The notes below the pieces were generated by a model that saw nothing but the letters and a program-made list of their open reading frames with translations, ran no database searches and had not been told where the DNA came from. Source: Streptomyces bacillaris (GTDB lineage Bacteria; Actinomycetota; Actinomycetes; Streptomycetales; Streptomycetaceae). From it: 64,000 nucleotides of DNA. The stretch spans positions 4,154,001 through 4,218,000 of the forward strand of contig NZ_CP029378.1 of the NCBI RefSeq assembly GCF_003268675.1. The letters run 5' to 3'. A program made the translations under genes and the position numbers. The first letter of the stretch is position 1, and each line of letters starts with the position of its first letter. Of the stretch, positions 43,191 to 51,496 are shown in pieces.

Positions 43191-44237
43191 ATGAGAATCC
43201 TCGGTCGCGAGGACGTCGCCGCCGCGCTCGCCGGCCTCGACGCCGCCGTGCTCGACGCCGTCCGCACCGCGTACGTACTGCACGGCCAGGGCCGTTCGGA
43301 AGTGCCGTTCTCCGGCTTCCTGCGCCCGCCCGGCGACTCCGGCTCCCGCATCATCTCCCTGCCCGCCTACCTCGGCGGGCCCGAGCCCGTGGTGGGCCTG
43401 AAGTGGATCTCGTCCTTCCCCGCCAACGTCGAGAAGGGGCTCCAGCGGGCCTCCTCGGTGCAGATCCTCAACGATCTCGACACCGGCTACCCGCTCGCCG
43501 TCCTGGAGGGCGGCCAGATCTCGGCATCCCGTACCGCCGCGTCGGCGGCACTCGCCGGCCGGGCGCTGCACGGCGAGGCCCGTCCGGTGCACACCGTCGG
43601 CCTGATCGGCTGCGGCACCATCAACCGCCGGGTCCTGGACTTCCTGCTCCTGACCCATCCCGAGCTGCGGACCGTGGTCCTCCAGGACGCCGTGCCCGGC
43701 CGGGCCGAGATCCTCGCCGCCCAGCTCGGCGAACAGCTGGGGGCCGAGCGGTCGGGGCTGCGCTGCACCCCTGGCGGCCTGGCCGAGGCGCTGTCGGCCG
43801 ACACGGTCTCGATCGCCACGACCGATTCCACGTACTGGCTCGACCTCGCCGCCCACCCGGACCGCCCCGCCCACCAGGTGGTCCTGCATCTGTCGCTGCG
43901 CGACCTGACCACGGACTCCGTCCTGGACGCGTACAACGTGGTCGACGACACCGACCATGTGATGCGCGAGCGGACCTCGCTGCACCGCGCCGAGCAGGAG
44001 GCCGGGCACCGCCGCTTCGTGGCAGCCGAGATCGCCGCCGTACTCGCGGGGGAGGCACCGGCACCGCAGCCCGGACAGACCGTGGTCTTCTCGCCGTTCG
44101 GCCTCGGCATCCTCGATCTCGCCGTCGCCCGTACGGTCCTCGCCGCCGCCGACCGCGCGGGCATCGGAGGCGAGGCCGAGGGCTTCGACCCCGGCCGCCA
44201 CGGGGTCACCGCCGCCCCGGCGGGGGGTACGGCATGA
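43191..44237 (+). CDS. sbnB: SbnB-like 2,3-diaminopropionate-forming dehydrogenase
   Basis: A 348-residue member of the ornithine cyclodeaminase/mu-crystallin family. The NAD motif is in LIGCGTINRRVLDFL (near residue 143), and GLKWISSFPANVEKG (near 67) carries the substrate lysine region. In staphyloferrin B and viomycin-type pathways SbnB oxidises the SbnA product, releasing L-2,3-diaminopropionate and 2-oxoglutarate. It follows sbnA by 84 bases and overlaps the ketoreductase gene (ATGA). Confidence 0.88.
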   Translation: MRILGREDVAAALAGLDAAVLDAVRTAYVLHGQGRSEVPFSGFLRPPGDSGSRIISLPAYLGGPEPVVGLKWISSFPANVEKGLQRASSVQILNDLDTGYPLAVLEGGQISASRTAASAALAGRALHGEARPVHTVGLIGCGTINRRVLDFLLLTHPELRTVVLQDAVPGRAEILAAQLGEQLGAERSGLRCTPGGLAEALSADTVSIATTDSTYWLDLAAHPDRPAHQVVLHLSLRDLTTDSVLDAYNVVDDTDHVMRERTSLHRAEQEAGHRRFVAAEIAAVLAGEAPAPQPGQTVVFSPFGLGILDLAVARTVLAAADRAGIGGEAEGFDPGRHGVTAAPAGGTA

Positions 44238-44986
44238 GCTTCCGGTTCCCCGAAGGCACCCGGGCGCTGGTCACCGGAGCCTCGCGCGGTGTCGGCGCGG
44301 CCACGGCCCTGGCGCTCGCCGAGCAGGGGTGCGATGTCGCCCTCAACTACCACTCCAGCGCCGACAAGGCGGAGCAGGTCGCGGAGCGGATCCGGGCCCT
44401 GGGCCGCCGGGCGCTGCTCGTCCGGGCGGATGTCGGGGACGAGGACCAGGTCACCGCCCTGTTCAAGCGGATCCGCACCGAGTGGGGCCCGGTCCAGGTG
44501 GCCGTCCTCAACTCCGGGGTGACCGCCGACGGCCATCTCGCCGCCATGAGCAGCGGCAAGTGGCACGAGGTCATCGGCACCAACCTCACGGGAGCCTTCC
44601 TCACCGCCCGCGAGGCAACCAAGCACATGTACGCGGACGGCGGCGCCCTGGTCCTGATCGCCTCCACCAGCGGGATCGCCGGCCGAGCCGGACAGGCCAA
44701 CTACGCGGCCAGCAAGGGCGGAGTGATCTCGCTGGCGAAGACCCTCTCGCACGAGGTGGCGCCGCGCGGCATCCGGGTCAACGTCGTCGCCCCCGGGTTC
44801 ATCGACACCGACATGACCAGGAAGGTCCCCCCGGCGCGGCTGAAGGAGGCGGTCCAGGCGATCCCGCTCGGCCGCACGGGAACGGCGGCCGAGGTCGCCG
44901 CGGCCGTCACCTTCCTGGCCTCGCCCGCCGCCTCGTACATCACCGGCAAGGTGCTGACGGTCGACGGCGGAATGATCCCCAACTAG
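44234..44986 (+). CDS. 3-oxoacyl-ACP reductase (FabG-like ketoreductase)
   Basis: A 250-residue short-chain dehydrogenase with GASRGVGAAT near the N-terminus, NSGV, the active site YAASKGG (Tyr near 155, Lys near 159) and GFIDTDMT, the FabG pattern. It should reduce the 3-ketoacyl-ACP made by the KS-CLF using NADPH. Next to an acyl carrier protein and a dehydratase, it forms the reducing loop of the type II system. Confidence 0.92.
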   Translation: MSFRFPEGTRALVTGASRGVGAATALALAEQGCDVALNYHSSADKAEQVAERIRALGRRALLVRADVGDEDQVTALFKRIRTEWGPVQVAVLNSGVTADGHLAAMSSGKWHEVIGTNLTGAFLTAREATKHMYADGGALVLIASTSGIAGRAGQANYAASKGGVISLAKTLSHEVAPRGIRVNVVAPGFIDTDMTRKVPPARLKEAVQAIPLGRTGTAAEVAAAVTFLASPAASYITGKVLTVDGGMIPN

Positions 44987-44993
44987 CCACATA

Positions 44994-45026
44994 TTCACTC
45001 CATTTCACCCCCTTCACTCCCTTCAC
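44994..45026. repeat. TTCAC direct repeats between ketoreductase and carrier protein
   Basis: TTCAC occurs at 44994, 45004, 45013 and 45022, i.e. every 9-10 bases, in a C/T-rich spacer just before the carrier protein's ribosome site. Direct heptamer-like repeats near this spacing are typical of SARP-type binding sites, although one would expect them before a promoter rather than in mid-operon. Confidence 0.4.
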
Positions 45027-45045
45027 CCCATCAGGAGAGTCAGCC

Positions 45046-45342
45046 ATGCCCACTGCCGCCTTCGAGGAGATCCGCACCCGGGCCGAGGCCCGTCTCGCCA
45101 GGAACACGAAGATCAAGTCGATGATCATCGACCGGCTCGGGCTCGAGGTCGAGGCGGCCGTCGTCTCCGACAACCAGCCGCTGTTCGGCCGGGGCCTGGA
45201 GATGGACTCGCTGGACACGCTGGAGATCGTCGTCATGGTCAACAACGAGTACGACGTGCTGATCAGCGACGACGACTTCGAGGCGTTCGGCTCCATCAAC
45301 GCCCTGGTCGACTTCATCGAGGACCGCGAGGCGGCCGCGTGA
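45046..45342 (+). CDS. Acyl carrier protein 2 (polyketide ACP)
   Basis: A 98-residue carrier. The phosphopantetheine serine lies in GLEMDSLDTLEIV near residue 55, flanked by an acidic helix with NNEYDVLISDDDFEAF. It sits between ketoreductase and dehydratase genes (GTGA overlap with the latter), so it is the likely chain-bearing ACP of the polyketide system, separate from the carrier at 38 kb. Confidence 0.92.
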   Translation: MPTAAFEEIRTRAEARLARNTKIKSMIIDRLGLEVEAAVVSDNQPLFGRGLEMDSLDTLEIVVMVNNEYDVLISDDDFEAFGSINALVDFIEDREAAA

Positions 45343-45857
45343 CCCCGGCCCCGGCCGCGGCCGCCGTCGCGGGGAAGGCCCTGAGCTACTCGTCCGACGA
45401 CATCAAGCGGATGCTGCCGCACCGCTGGCCGATGCTGATGATCGACCGCGCCTACGACGTCGTGCCGGGGGTCTCGGGCCGTGGCATCAAGAGCGTCTCC
45501 GTCAACGAGCCGTTCTTCGCGGGGCATTACCCCGATCACTCGATCATGCCGGGCGTGATGATCGTCGAGGCGATGGCCCAGCTGGTCGCGGTCGTCTACG
45601 TCGCGGAGATCGTCGAGAACGGCACGGGGAACGACACGGCAGCCGGGGAGGCCGACGCCTCCCGGAACGTCGGCTACCTCGGCTCCATCAGCACGATGAA
45701 GTTCTCCCGGCTCGTCGTCCCCGGCGACCAGCTCACCCTCCAGGCCACGCTCGGCCAGCGGCTCGGCGGTCTGCGCCAGGTGAAGGTGCGGGCGAGCGTC
45801 GGCAGCGAACTCGCCGCCGCCGGAACGCTCGTCGTCACGACCGGCCGCAAGGGCTGA
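45339..45857 (+). CDS. 3-hydroxyacyl-ACP dehydratase (FabZ-like)
   Basis: A 172-residue hotdog-fold dehydratase. LPHRWPMLMIDRA is the FabZ N-terminal motif; the catalytic His is in FFAGHYPDHSIMPGVMIVEAMAQ with the Glu following. It would dehydrate 3-hydroxyacyl-ACP to a trans-enoyl chain. No enoyl reductase gene is found in the run, so double bonds should persist and a polyene would result. The 3' end (ACCGGCC-CAAGGGCTGA) is duplicated once just past the stop (45861-45878). Confidence 0.92.
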   Translation: MTPAPAAAAVAGKALSYSSDDIKRMLPHRWPMLMIDRAYDVVPGVSGRGIKSVSVNEPFFAGHYPDHSIMPGVMIVEAMAQLVAVVYVAEIVENGTGNDTAAGEADASRNVGYLGSISTMKFSRLVVPGDQLTLQATLGQRLGGLRQVKVRASVGSELAAAGTLVVTTGRKG

Positions 45858-45940
45858 ACCACCGGCCACAAGGGCTGACCTGCCCCCCGGCCCACTGCCG
45901 ACCCGACCACCCCACACATCCCAGAAGGAGGTGTCCGACC

Positions 45941-48034
45941 ATGGCCCTCACGATCCGCCCTTACGAGGAGGGCATCCGCCCCCACGGAGAAGGCATCCGC
46001 CCCCACGGGGAGGGCGACGCGCAGGCCGTCGCGGAGCTGTACAACCGCCACCGCGACAACCCCAACCCGGTCGCCGGAGGCATCGACGCCGCCCAGCTCG
46101 CCCGCGAACTGGCCGAGCGGGAGACGGCGACGTTCCTGCTCGCCCTGGACGACGGGCGGCTCGTGGGCACGTTCGGCCTGTTCCACCACACCGGCCGGCG
46201 CTCGGCCCGGGCCGGTGAGCTGATCGCGGACATGTTCTTCGTCCACCCCGCCCACCGGGGCGGCATGGTCACCGGCCGGCTCTTCACCGAGGCCGTCGAG
46301 TGGATGATGCGCTCCGGCTGCCTGGTGCTGCGGCTCACCGTCAACCCGGCCAACACCGTGGCGTTCCGGCTCTACCGGCGCGTCGGCTGCGTCTCGGTGG
46401 GCCGGGCCGTCCCCGGCGAGGACGGCAACGTGGAGCTGTACAACTACATCCCGCTCGTGCTGCGCAGCGTCTTCGCCGACCTGGGCGAGCAGGCCACGGC
46501 GGCGCTCGGCAGCCTGACGAGCTTCGCCTCCGTCACCGCGTCGCGCGACGACGAACTCCGTTCCGACGTAGCGCTGGTGGACGGGATCCGTACCGTCGAC
46601 TACTGCCTGGCGCTCGGCGCGTTCCGGCTCGACGCGACCGTCGACGTGGACCGGGGCACGGTGCGCGAGGCGCGCCTGACCGAGCCGGACGGCACGGTGC
46701 GCGCACTGCGGATCGCCCAGCCGCCCTACCGGGTGCGGACGCCGCGCGGGGTGCCCCCGTACCGGTTCACCGAGGGCCCACTCACCTGCGAGGTGGACGG
46801 CGAGGACGGCACGGTGAGCGTCCTGGCCGCCGGGCACCACGGCCCGGTGTTCGTCTCGACCTGGCCGAGCTGCCGGGCCGACCGCCCGGCGGGCTGGCGC
46901 GAGGGCGAGCCGCGCGCCATCACCCTGGAACCGGTCGAGGGCGGCGTACGGGTCACGGAGCGCGACGGCGACGCGACGGTCACCGGCACGTTCACCCTCC
47001 AAGGCAGCTCGCTGCTCCAGGAGTTCACCCGCACCGGCTCCGCCACCGGCCGCGTCTTCCAGACCGTGGGCCTGCGCCAGGGTGCCTTCACCGACACCGA
47101 GGGCCGTACGCATCCGATCGGCCTCGGCGTGGGGGTGCGGGACGCGTCGGAGATCGTGGCCGCGTCCGAAGTCCCGGCGGCCGGATCCATCTTGACCTGG
47201 CAGGGGAGCGCCGTACGGGTCTCCCTGCCGGCCGACGGACGGCTCCGGCTCGTCCACAGCACGCTCCTGGAACGCGGCCTGGAACCGGGCGCGGACGGGG
47301 TGTCCCGGATGCGTACGGAGATCGGTACGGGGCCCGTGCCCCCGGAACGTACGCCCACTGCCACCAGCACCGGGCGTAAGTCCGCCACCCCCGGCACGGG
47401 GGCTCTCCGCCGACTGGAGGTGGAGCCGGCGGCGCGCGGGGTCACCGTCTGGCAGGAGGGCGCCACCAAGGTCCTCCGCAGCCCGTACCCCCGGGTCCGC
47501 TCGTACGGCTACCACCCCCGCTGGTCCGCCGGCCTCTGGGCGACCCGCGAGAACAGCCGCCACGACCGGTCCGCCGGGCTCGGCTGGGGCGTCCCCGCAC
47601 CCGGCGCCTGGGAGGCGAAGCACCCGCTCGGCCTGTACGCCCCGCACACCGGCCTCGGCTGGGAGATCGCGACGACCGACGACGGCGTACGCGTCGACGT
47701 CCACGCCCCCGACACGGACCGCGAGAACGTCCTCTGGCTCACCCCGCACACCGCGCCCAAGGCGGCCGTGGTCATCGAATCGGCCGGTGAGCGCCGGGAG
47801 TTGGCCGCCGCCGACTTCCGCCAGATCTGGGCGAGGCGGGCCTCGGTACGGCTCACCGACGGACGCTGGCTGCACCTCGCGTCCGCTGCCGCCACCCCGT
47901 CCCCGTACGACGAACTCGTCCTCCGCGCCACCCCGTCCGGCCTGCTCCTCGGCGGAGTCTCCGCCGAGCGGGAGAGCGCCTGGCTCCTCTCCGTACACGA
48001 CACCCCCCTTCCCGCCCTCACCCCCACCACCTGA
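45941..48034 (+). CDS. GNAT acetyltransferase fused to a large unknown beta-rich domain
   Basis: A 697-residue protein. Residues about 20-185 form a GNAT domain (HRGGMVTGRLFTEAVEWM, LTVNPANTVAFRLYRRVG). The remaining 500 residues are beta-rich with many Trp/Tyr and no motif I recognise; a carbohydrate-active or mutarotase-like sandwich is possible from composition only. Such a fusion is not a common GNAT arrangement. An AAGGAGG ribosome site precedes ATG 45941. The N-terminus contains a duplicated EGIRPHG from a 21-base repeat (45971-46012). Acylation of the diaminopropionate or another amine in the pathway would fit. Confidence 0.7.
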   Translation: MALTIRPYEEGIRPHGEGIRPHGEGDAQAVAELYNRHRDNPNPVAGGIDAAQLARELAERETATFLLALDDGRLVGTFGLFHHTGRRSARAGELIADMFFVHPAHRGGMVTGRLFTEAVEWMMRSGCLVLRLTVNPANTVAFRLYRRVGCVSVGRAVPGEDGNVELYNYIPLVLRSVFADLGEQATAALGSLTSFASVTASRDDELRSDVALVDGIRTVDYCLALGAFRLDATVDVDRGTVREARLTEPDGTVRALRIAQPPYRVRTPRGVPPYRFTEGPLTCEVDGEDGTVSVLAAGHHGPVFVSTWPSCRADRPAGWREGEPRAITLEPVEGGVRVTERDGDATVTGTFTLQGSSLLQEFTRTGSATGRVFQTVGLRQGAFTDTEGRTHPIGLGVGVRDASEIVAASEVPAAGSILTWQGSAVRVSLPADGRLRLVHSTLLERGLEPGADGVSRMRTEIGTGPVPPERTPTATSTGRKSATPGTGALRRLEVEPAARGVTVWQEGATKVLRSPYPRVRSYGYHPRWSAGLWATRENSRHDRSAGLGWGVPAPGAWEAKHPLGLYAPHTGLGWEIATTDDGVRVDVHAPDTDRENVLWLTPHTAPKAAVVIESAGERRELAAADFRQIWARRASVRLTDGRWLHLASAAATPSPYDELVLRATPSGLLLGGVSAERESAWLLSVHDTPLPALTPTT

Positions 48035-48062
48035 ACCGCTCACCCGAAAGGCAGCACCGACC

Positions 48063-49100
48063 ATGACGACGACCACCCTGACCACCTCCACCCCCACCGC
48101 CGACTACGCCACCCTCCGCACCACCGTCGGCGCCTACCGCGTCACCGCCCCGCTGGTCCGGCTGACCGGGGACGACCGGCTGACCTTCCTCGACGGCTTC
48201 CTCGCCAAGTCGGCCGACTATGTGGAGCCGGACACGGTCCGCGAGGCGCTGGCGCTGAACGAGGACGGGACGCCGTTCGCGATCCTGCTGCACTTCGAGA
48301 TCGGCGACGAGTCGTGGCTGCTGCCGCGCACCGCCGTCACGGCTACCGAACTCGCCGCCTACCTGGGCCAGTTCGACGTGTCCTCGGGCGTCACCGTCGA
48401 GATATCCCCCCAGGGCTGGGGCGCCACCGCCTTCGAGGGCCCGGTCGCCTGGTCGGTCGCGGCGGGCTTCGTGGACTTCGACATCTCCGGCCTGACCCTG
48501 CACGCCGTCACCCAGGTGAAGCCGAGCACCGCCGGTGCCACCGCCCACCTGGCCCGCGTCGGCACGACCGGTGAGTACGGCTACCTGCTGCTGTCCGACA
48601 CCCCGGAGGCCGCGTACGAGGCGGTGCTCGCCGCCGTCGTGGAGCAGGGCGGCGCCGAGGTCGGTGGCGAGGGGCTGGCCCGGGTGCAGGCGGAGGCCGG
48701 GATGGGCGTGTACGGCGCCGGGTTCGGCGGCCTGTCCATCGCCGGGGCCGACCTGGCCTGGATGATCGACTGGAACCGTACGGGGGAGTTCCACGGCTCG
48801 GACGGCCTGGCCGCGCCGACCGAGGCGGACGCCCGGCTCACCGCCCTCGTCGCCCCGGCCGGGAGCGCCTTCGCCGCCGGTGAGCCGGTCCTCGCGGGCG
48901 GCCGGCAGGTCGGCACGGTCCTGCACCGGGCGCCCGCCGCCAACCCGGCCGAGGAACTGCTCCTGGCCCTGCTCGACGCCCCGTTCTGGGTGCCCGGCCT
49001 GGAGCTGACCGCCGTGGACGGATCGGGCGCCGAGCGTCCGCTGCGCACGGTGAGCCTGCCCCGGGTCGTGGCCCGCTCCCTGACGACGAAGATCGCCTGA
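48063..49100 (+). CDS. GcvT-like (aminomethyltransferase family) folate-binding protein
   Basis: A 345-residue protein with the GcvT/YgfZ-type fold. It opens with LVRLTGDDRLTFLDGFLAKSADYV, resembling the N-terminal folate site of T-proteins, and has GTTGEYGYLLL and the Glu-containing GLARVQAEAGM segment found in the family. Glycine cleavage partners (H, P proteins) are absent nearby, so a specialised one-carbon or structural role is likelier than glycine catabolism. It lies between the GNAT fusion and KS-CLF genes. Confidence 0.75.
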   Translation: MTTTTLTTSTPTADYATLRTTVGAYRVTAPLVRLTGDDRLTFLDGFLAKSADYVEPDTVREALALNEDGTPFAILLHFEIGDESWLLPRTAVTATELAAYLGQFDVSSGVTVEISPQGWGATAFEGPVAWSVAAGFVDFDISGLTLHAVTQVKPSTAGATAHLARVGTTGEYGYLLLSDTPEAAYEAVLAAVVEQGGAEVGGEGLARVQAEAGMGVYGAGFGGLSIAGADLAWMIDWNRTGEFHGSDGLAAPTEADARLTALVAPAGSAFAAGEPVLAGGRQVGTVLHRAPAANPAEELLLALLDAPFWVPGLELTAVDGSGAERPLRTVSLPRVVARSLTTKIA

Positions 49101-49114
49101 GGACGGACGACACC

Positions 49115-51496
49115 ATGACCCCACCGAACACACCGCCCCCGCCGCAGACTTCCTCGCGCTCCTCCTCGCCGGTCATCGCCCTGACGGGGATCGGGCTGAT
49201 CACCGGAGCCGGTGACGACGTGGAGAAGGGCTGGGCGTCCATCGCTTCCGGCACCACGGGCATCCGCACCAACACCCTCTTCGACACCTCCGAACTCCTC
49301 ACCGACTGGGCGGGCATGGTCACCGCCGAGCAGCCCGCCCCCGCCGCCCTGGACCGCTGCTACGCGCTCGCGGCCACCGCGATCCGCGAGGCCCTGGAGG
49401 GCAGCGGGCTCGACCTCGACACCGTGGACCGCGACCGGGTGGCCGTCGTCGTGGGCTCCAGCCTCGGCGCGATGCCGACCCTGGAGGCCGCCCACCGCAC
49501 CTTCGTACGGGAGGGACGGCTGGACACCGCCCGCGCGGTGGCCTCCCAACTCCCCTGCGTGGGCGACTACATCGCGACCACCTTCGATCTGCGCGGCCCG
49601 CGCGTCGTCCTCTCCAACGCCTGCGCGGCCAGCGCCGTGGCCCTCGGCTACGCGGCCGAGCTGCTGTGGAAGGGGGACGTCGACTACGTGGTGTGCGGGG
49701 GCGTCGACCCGCTGGCCGAGCTGTCCGCGTACGGCTTCAGCGCCCTCGGCGCCCTGGACGCCGAGCCCTGCTCACCGCTCTCCGCCTCCACCGGCCTCAC
49801 CCTCGGGGAGGGCGCCGGGTTCATGGTCCTGGAGCCGGGGGAGCGGGCCGCAGCGCGGGGGGCCCGGGTCCTGGCGGAGCTGGGCGGGTACGGGCTGTCC
49901 TGCGACGGCTACCACCAGACCGCGCCCGACCCCAGCGGCAAGGGCGCCTGCGCCGCGATGGCCCAGGCGCTCGACACGGCGGGCTTCGCACCCGGCGACG
50001 TGGACTACCTCAACCTGCACGGCACCGGTACCCCCGCCAACGACGCCTCCGAACCCAAGGCGCTGAAGCTGCTGTTCGGCCAGGAGATCCCCCCGGCCAG
50101 CTCCACCAAGTCGATCCTCGGCCACACCCTCGGCGCGGCCGGCGCGGTGGAGGCGGTGGTCAGCACGCTCGCCATCGACCGGGGCACGCTGCCGCCCACC
50201 ATCAACACCCGTGGTGTCACCTCGCCGTTCGCGCTGGACGTCATCCCGGACACCGGCCGCACGGCCCACCCCGACGTGGTGGTGTCCAACTCCTTCGCGT
50301 TCGGCGGCAACAACGCCTCGGTCGTCCTCAACAGGCCGGGCCACGGCGGAACTTCGCGACGGGCTCGCCGCGAGGCGGTCCAGGAGGTCGTCGTCACGGG
50401 TGTGGCCGGTCTGGCCGGAGCGGCGGGCGGTACGGAGGCGCTGGCCGCCGCACTGGCCGAGGGGCGGCCCTGCTTCGAGGCGTACGAGGAGGTCGCGGGC
50501 GTCGGGGAGGTGCCCGTCGGCCGGGCCGACCTCAAGGCCGCCGCCCGGGGGACGAACCCCAGCCGGGCCCGCCGCATGGACCCGCTGAGCCTGCTCGCCG
50601 CGTCCGCCGTCAACGACCTGTACGGGCGGCACGGCAAACCGTCGCGGGGCGAGGCGGAGTCGACCGGCATCGTCTTCGCCACCGGGTACGGGCCGGTGAC
50701 CTCGGTGCTCCAGTTCCACCAGGGAGTGGTCAACTCGGGGATCACCGGAGCCAATCCGTCCCTGTTCGCCAACACCGTGGTCAACGCGGCCGCCGGCCAC
50801 GTGGCGATGCTCCACCGCTACCGGGGCTACACCGCGACCATCGCCAACGGCGGCACCAGCTCCGTCCTCGCACTCCAGCTCGCCGCCCGGGTCATCGCCC
50901 GGGGCGCCGCCGAACGGATCATGGTCGTGGTGGCCGACGAGTTCCCCGCCCAGGCCCTCGCCACCCAGGCGGCGCTCCCCGGCTACGCCCGCTCCGCGCA
51001 CATCGTGCCCGGCGGCCGGACGGGGACCGTGCTCAGCGAGGGGGCGGCGGCGATCCTGCTGGAGAGCCGGGAGGCTGCCGAGGCCCGGGACGCCCAAGTC
51101 CTGGCCCGCGTGAGTGGATTCGGGGCGACCGGCGAATCGGTGGGCATCGGCGGGATCGCCCGCGACGGCGAGGCGTGGGCGCGCTCGCTGCGTACCGCCC
51201 TCACCGACGCCGACCTCGACCCGTCCCGTGTCGCGACGGTGGTCTCGGCCGCCTCCGGCCACCCGCTGGTCGACGCGGCCCAGCGGTCGGCGCTGCGCCG
51301 GGCGGGCCTGGCGGACCGCCCGGTCCTCGCCCCGAAGGCGGTGCTCGGCGAGACGTACGGCAGCGCGGGCGCGCTGGGCCTGGTCGCGGCCCTGACCGGT
51401 ACGGGACCGAGCGCACCGGCTCCCGGCCCGCTGCTGCTGTCCAGCTTCGCGTTCGGCGGAAGCTACGCGGCGGCGGTCCTCGACACGGAGGGGTGA
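49115..51496 (+). CDS. Ketosynthase-chain length factor fusion (KS-CLF) in one chain
   Basis: A 793-residue protein with two beta-ketoacyl synthase domains. The first (about 20-408) has all catalytic residues: Cys170 in SNACAAS, His302 in LHGTGTP and His337 in SILGHTLGAAG. The second (about 425-793) keeps the fold but has Gly580 where the Cys should be (IANGGTSS), no His in SAASGHP at the first histidine site and Glu in VLGETYGSAG at the second. This is the pattern of a chain length factor. In type II systems KS and CLF are normally two proteins; here they form a pseudo-heterodimer in one chain. With FabG- and FabZ-like partners it should build a reduced, polyene-type chain. The stop overlaps the next start. 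Confidence 0.88.
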   Translation: MTPPNTPPPPQTSSRSSSPVIALTGIGLITGAGDDVEKGWASIASGTTGIRTNTLFDTSELLTDWAGMVTAEQPAPAALDRCYALAATAIREALEGSGLDLDTVDRDRVAVVVGSSLGAMPTLEAAHRTFVREGRLDTARAVASQLPCVGDYIATTFDLRGPRVVLSNACAASAVALGYAAELLWKGDVDYVVCGGVDPLAELSAYGFSALGALDAEPCSPLSASTGLTLGEGAGFMVLEPGERAAARGARVLAELGGYGLSCDGYHQTAPDPSGKGACAAMAQALDTAGFAPGDVDYLNLHGTGTPANDASEPKALKLLFGQEIPPASSTKSILGHTLGAAGAVEAVVSTLAIDRGTLPPTINTRGVTSPFALDVIPDTGRTAHPDVVVSNSFAFGGNNASVVLNRPGHGGTSRRARREAVQEVVVTGVAGLAGAAGGTEALAAALAEGRPCFEAYEEVAGVGEVPVGRADLKAAARGTNPSRARRMDPLSLLAASAVNDLYGRHGKPSRGEAESTGIVFATGYGPVTSVLQFHQGVVNSGITGANPSLFANTVVNAAAGHVAMLHRYRGYTATIANGGTSSVLALQLAARVIARGAAERIMVVVADEFPAQALATQAALPGYARSAHIVPGGRTGTVLSEGAAAILLESREAAEARDAQVLARVSGFGATGESVGIGGIARDGEAWARSLRTALTDADLDPSRVATVVSAASGHPLVDAAQRSALRRAGLADRPVLAPKAVLGETYGSAGALGLVAALTGTGPSAPAPGPLLLSSFAFGGSYAAAVLDTEG

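Noticed and set aside
39619..45046. Lanthipeptide or thiopeptide cluster built around the LanB-like gene
   Set aside because: No precursor peptide, cyclase or elimination-domain gene is visible, and the gaps in the run (43107-43190, 44987-45045) are too short for a normal precursor.
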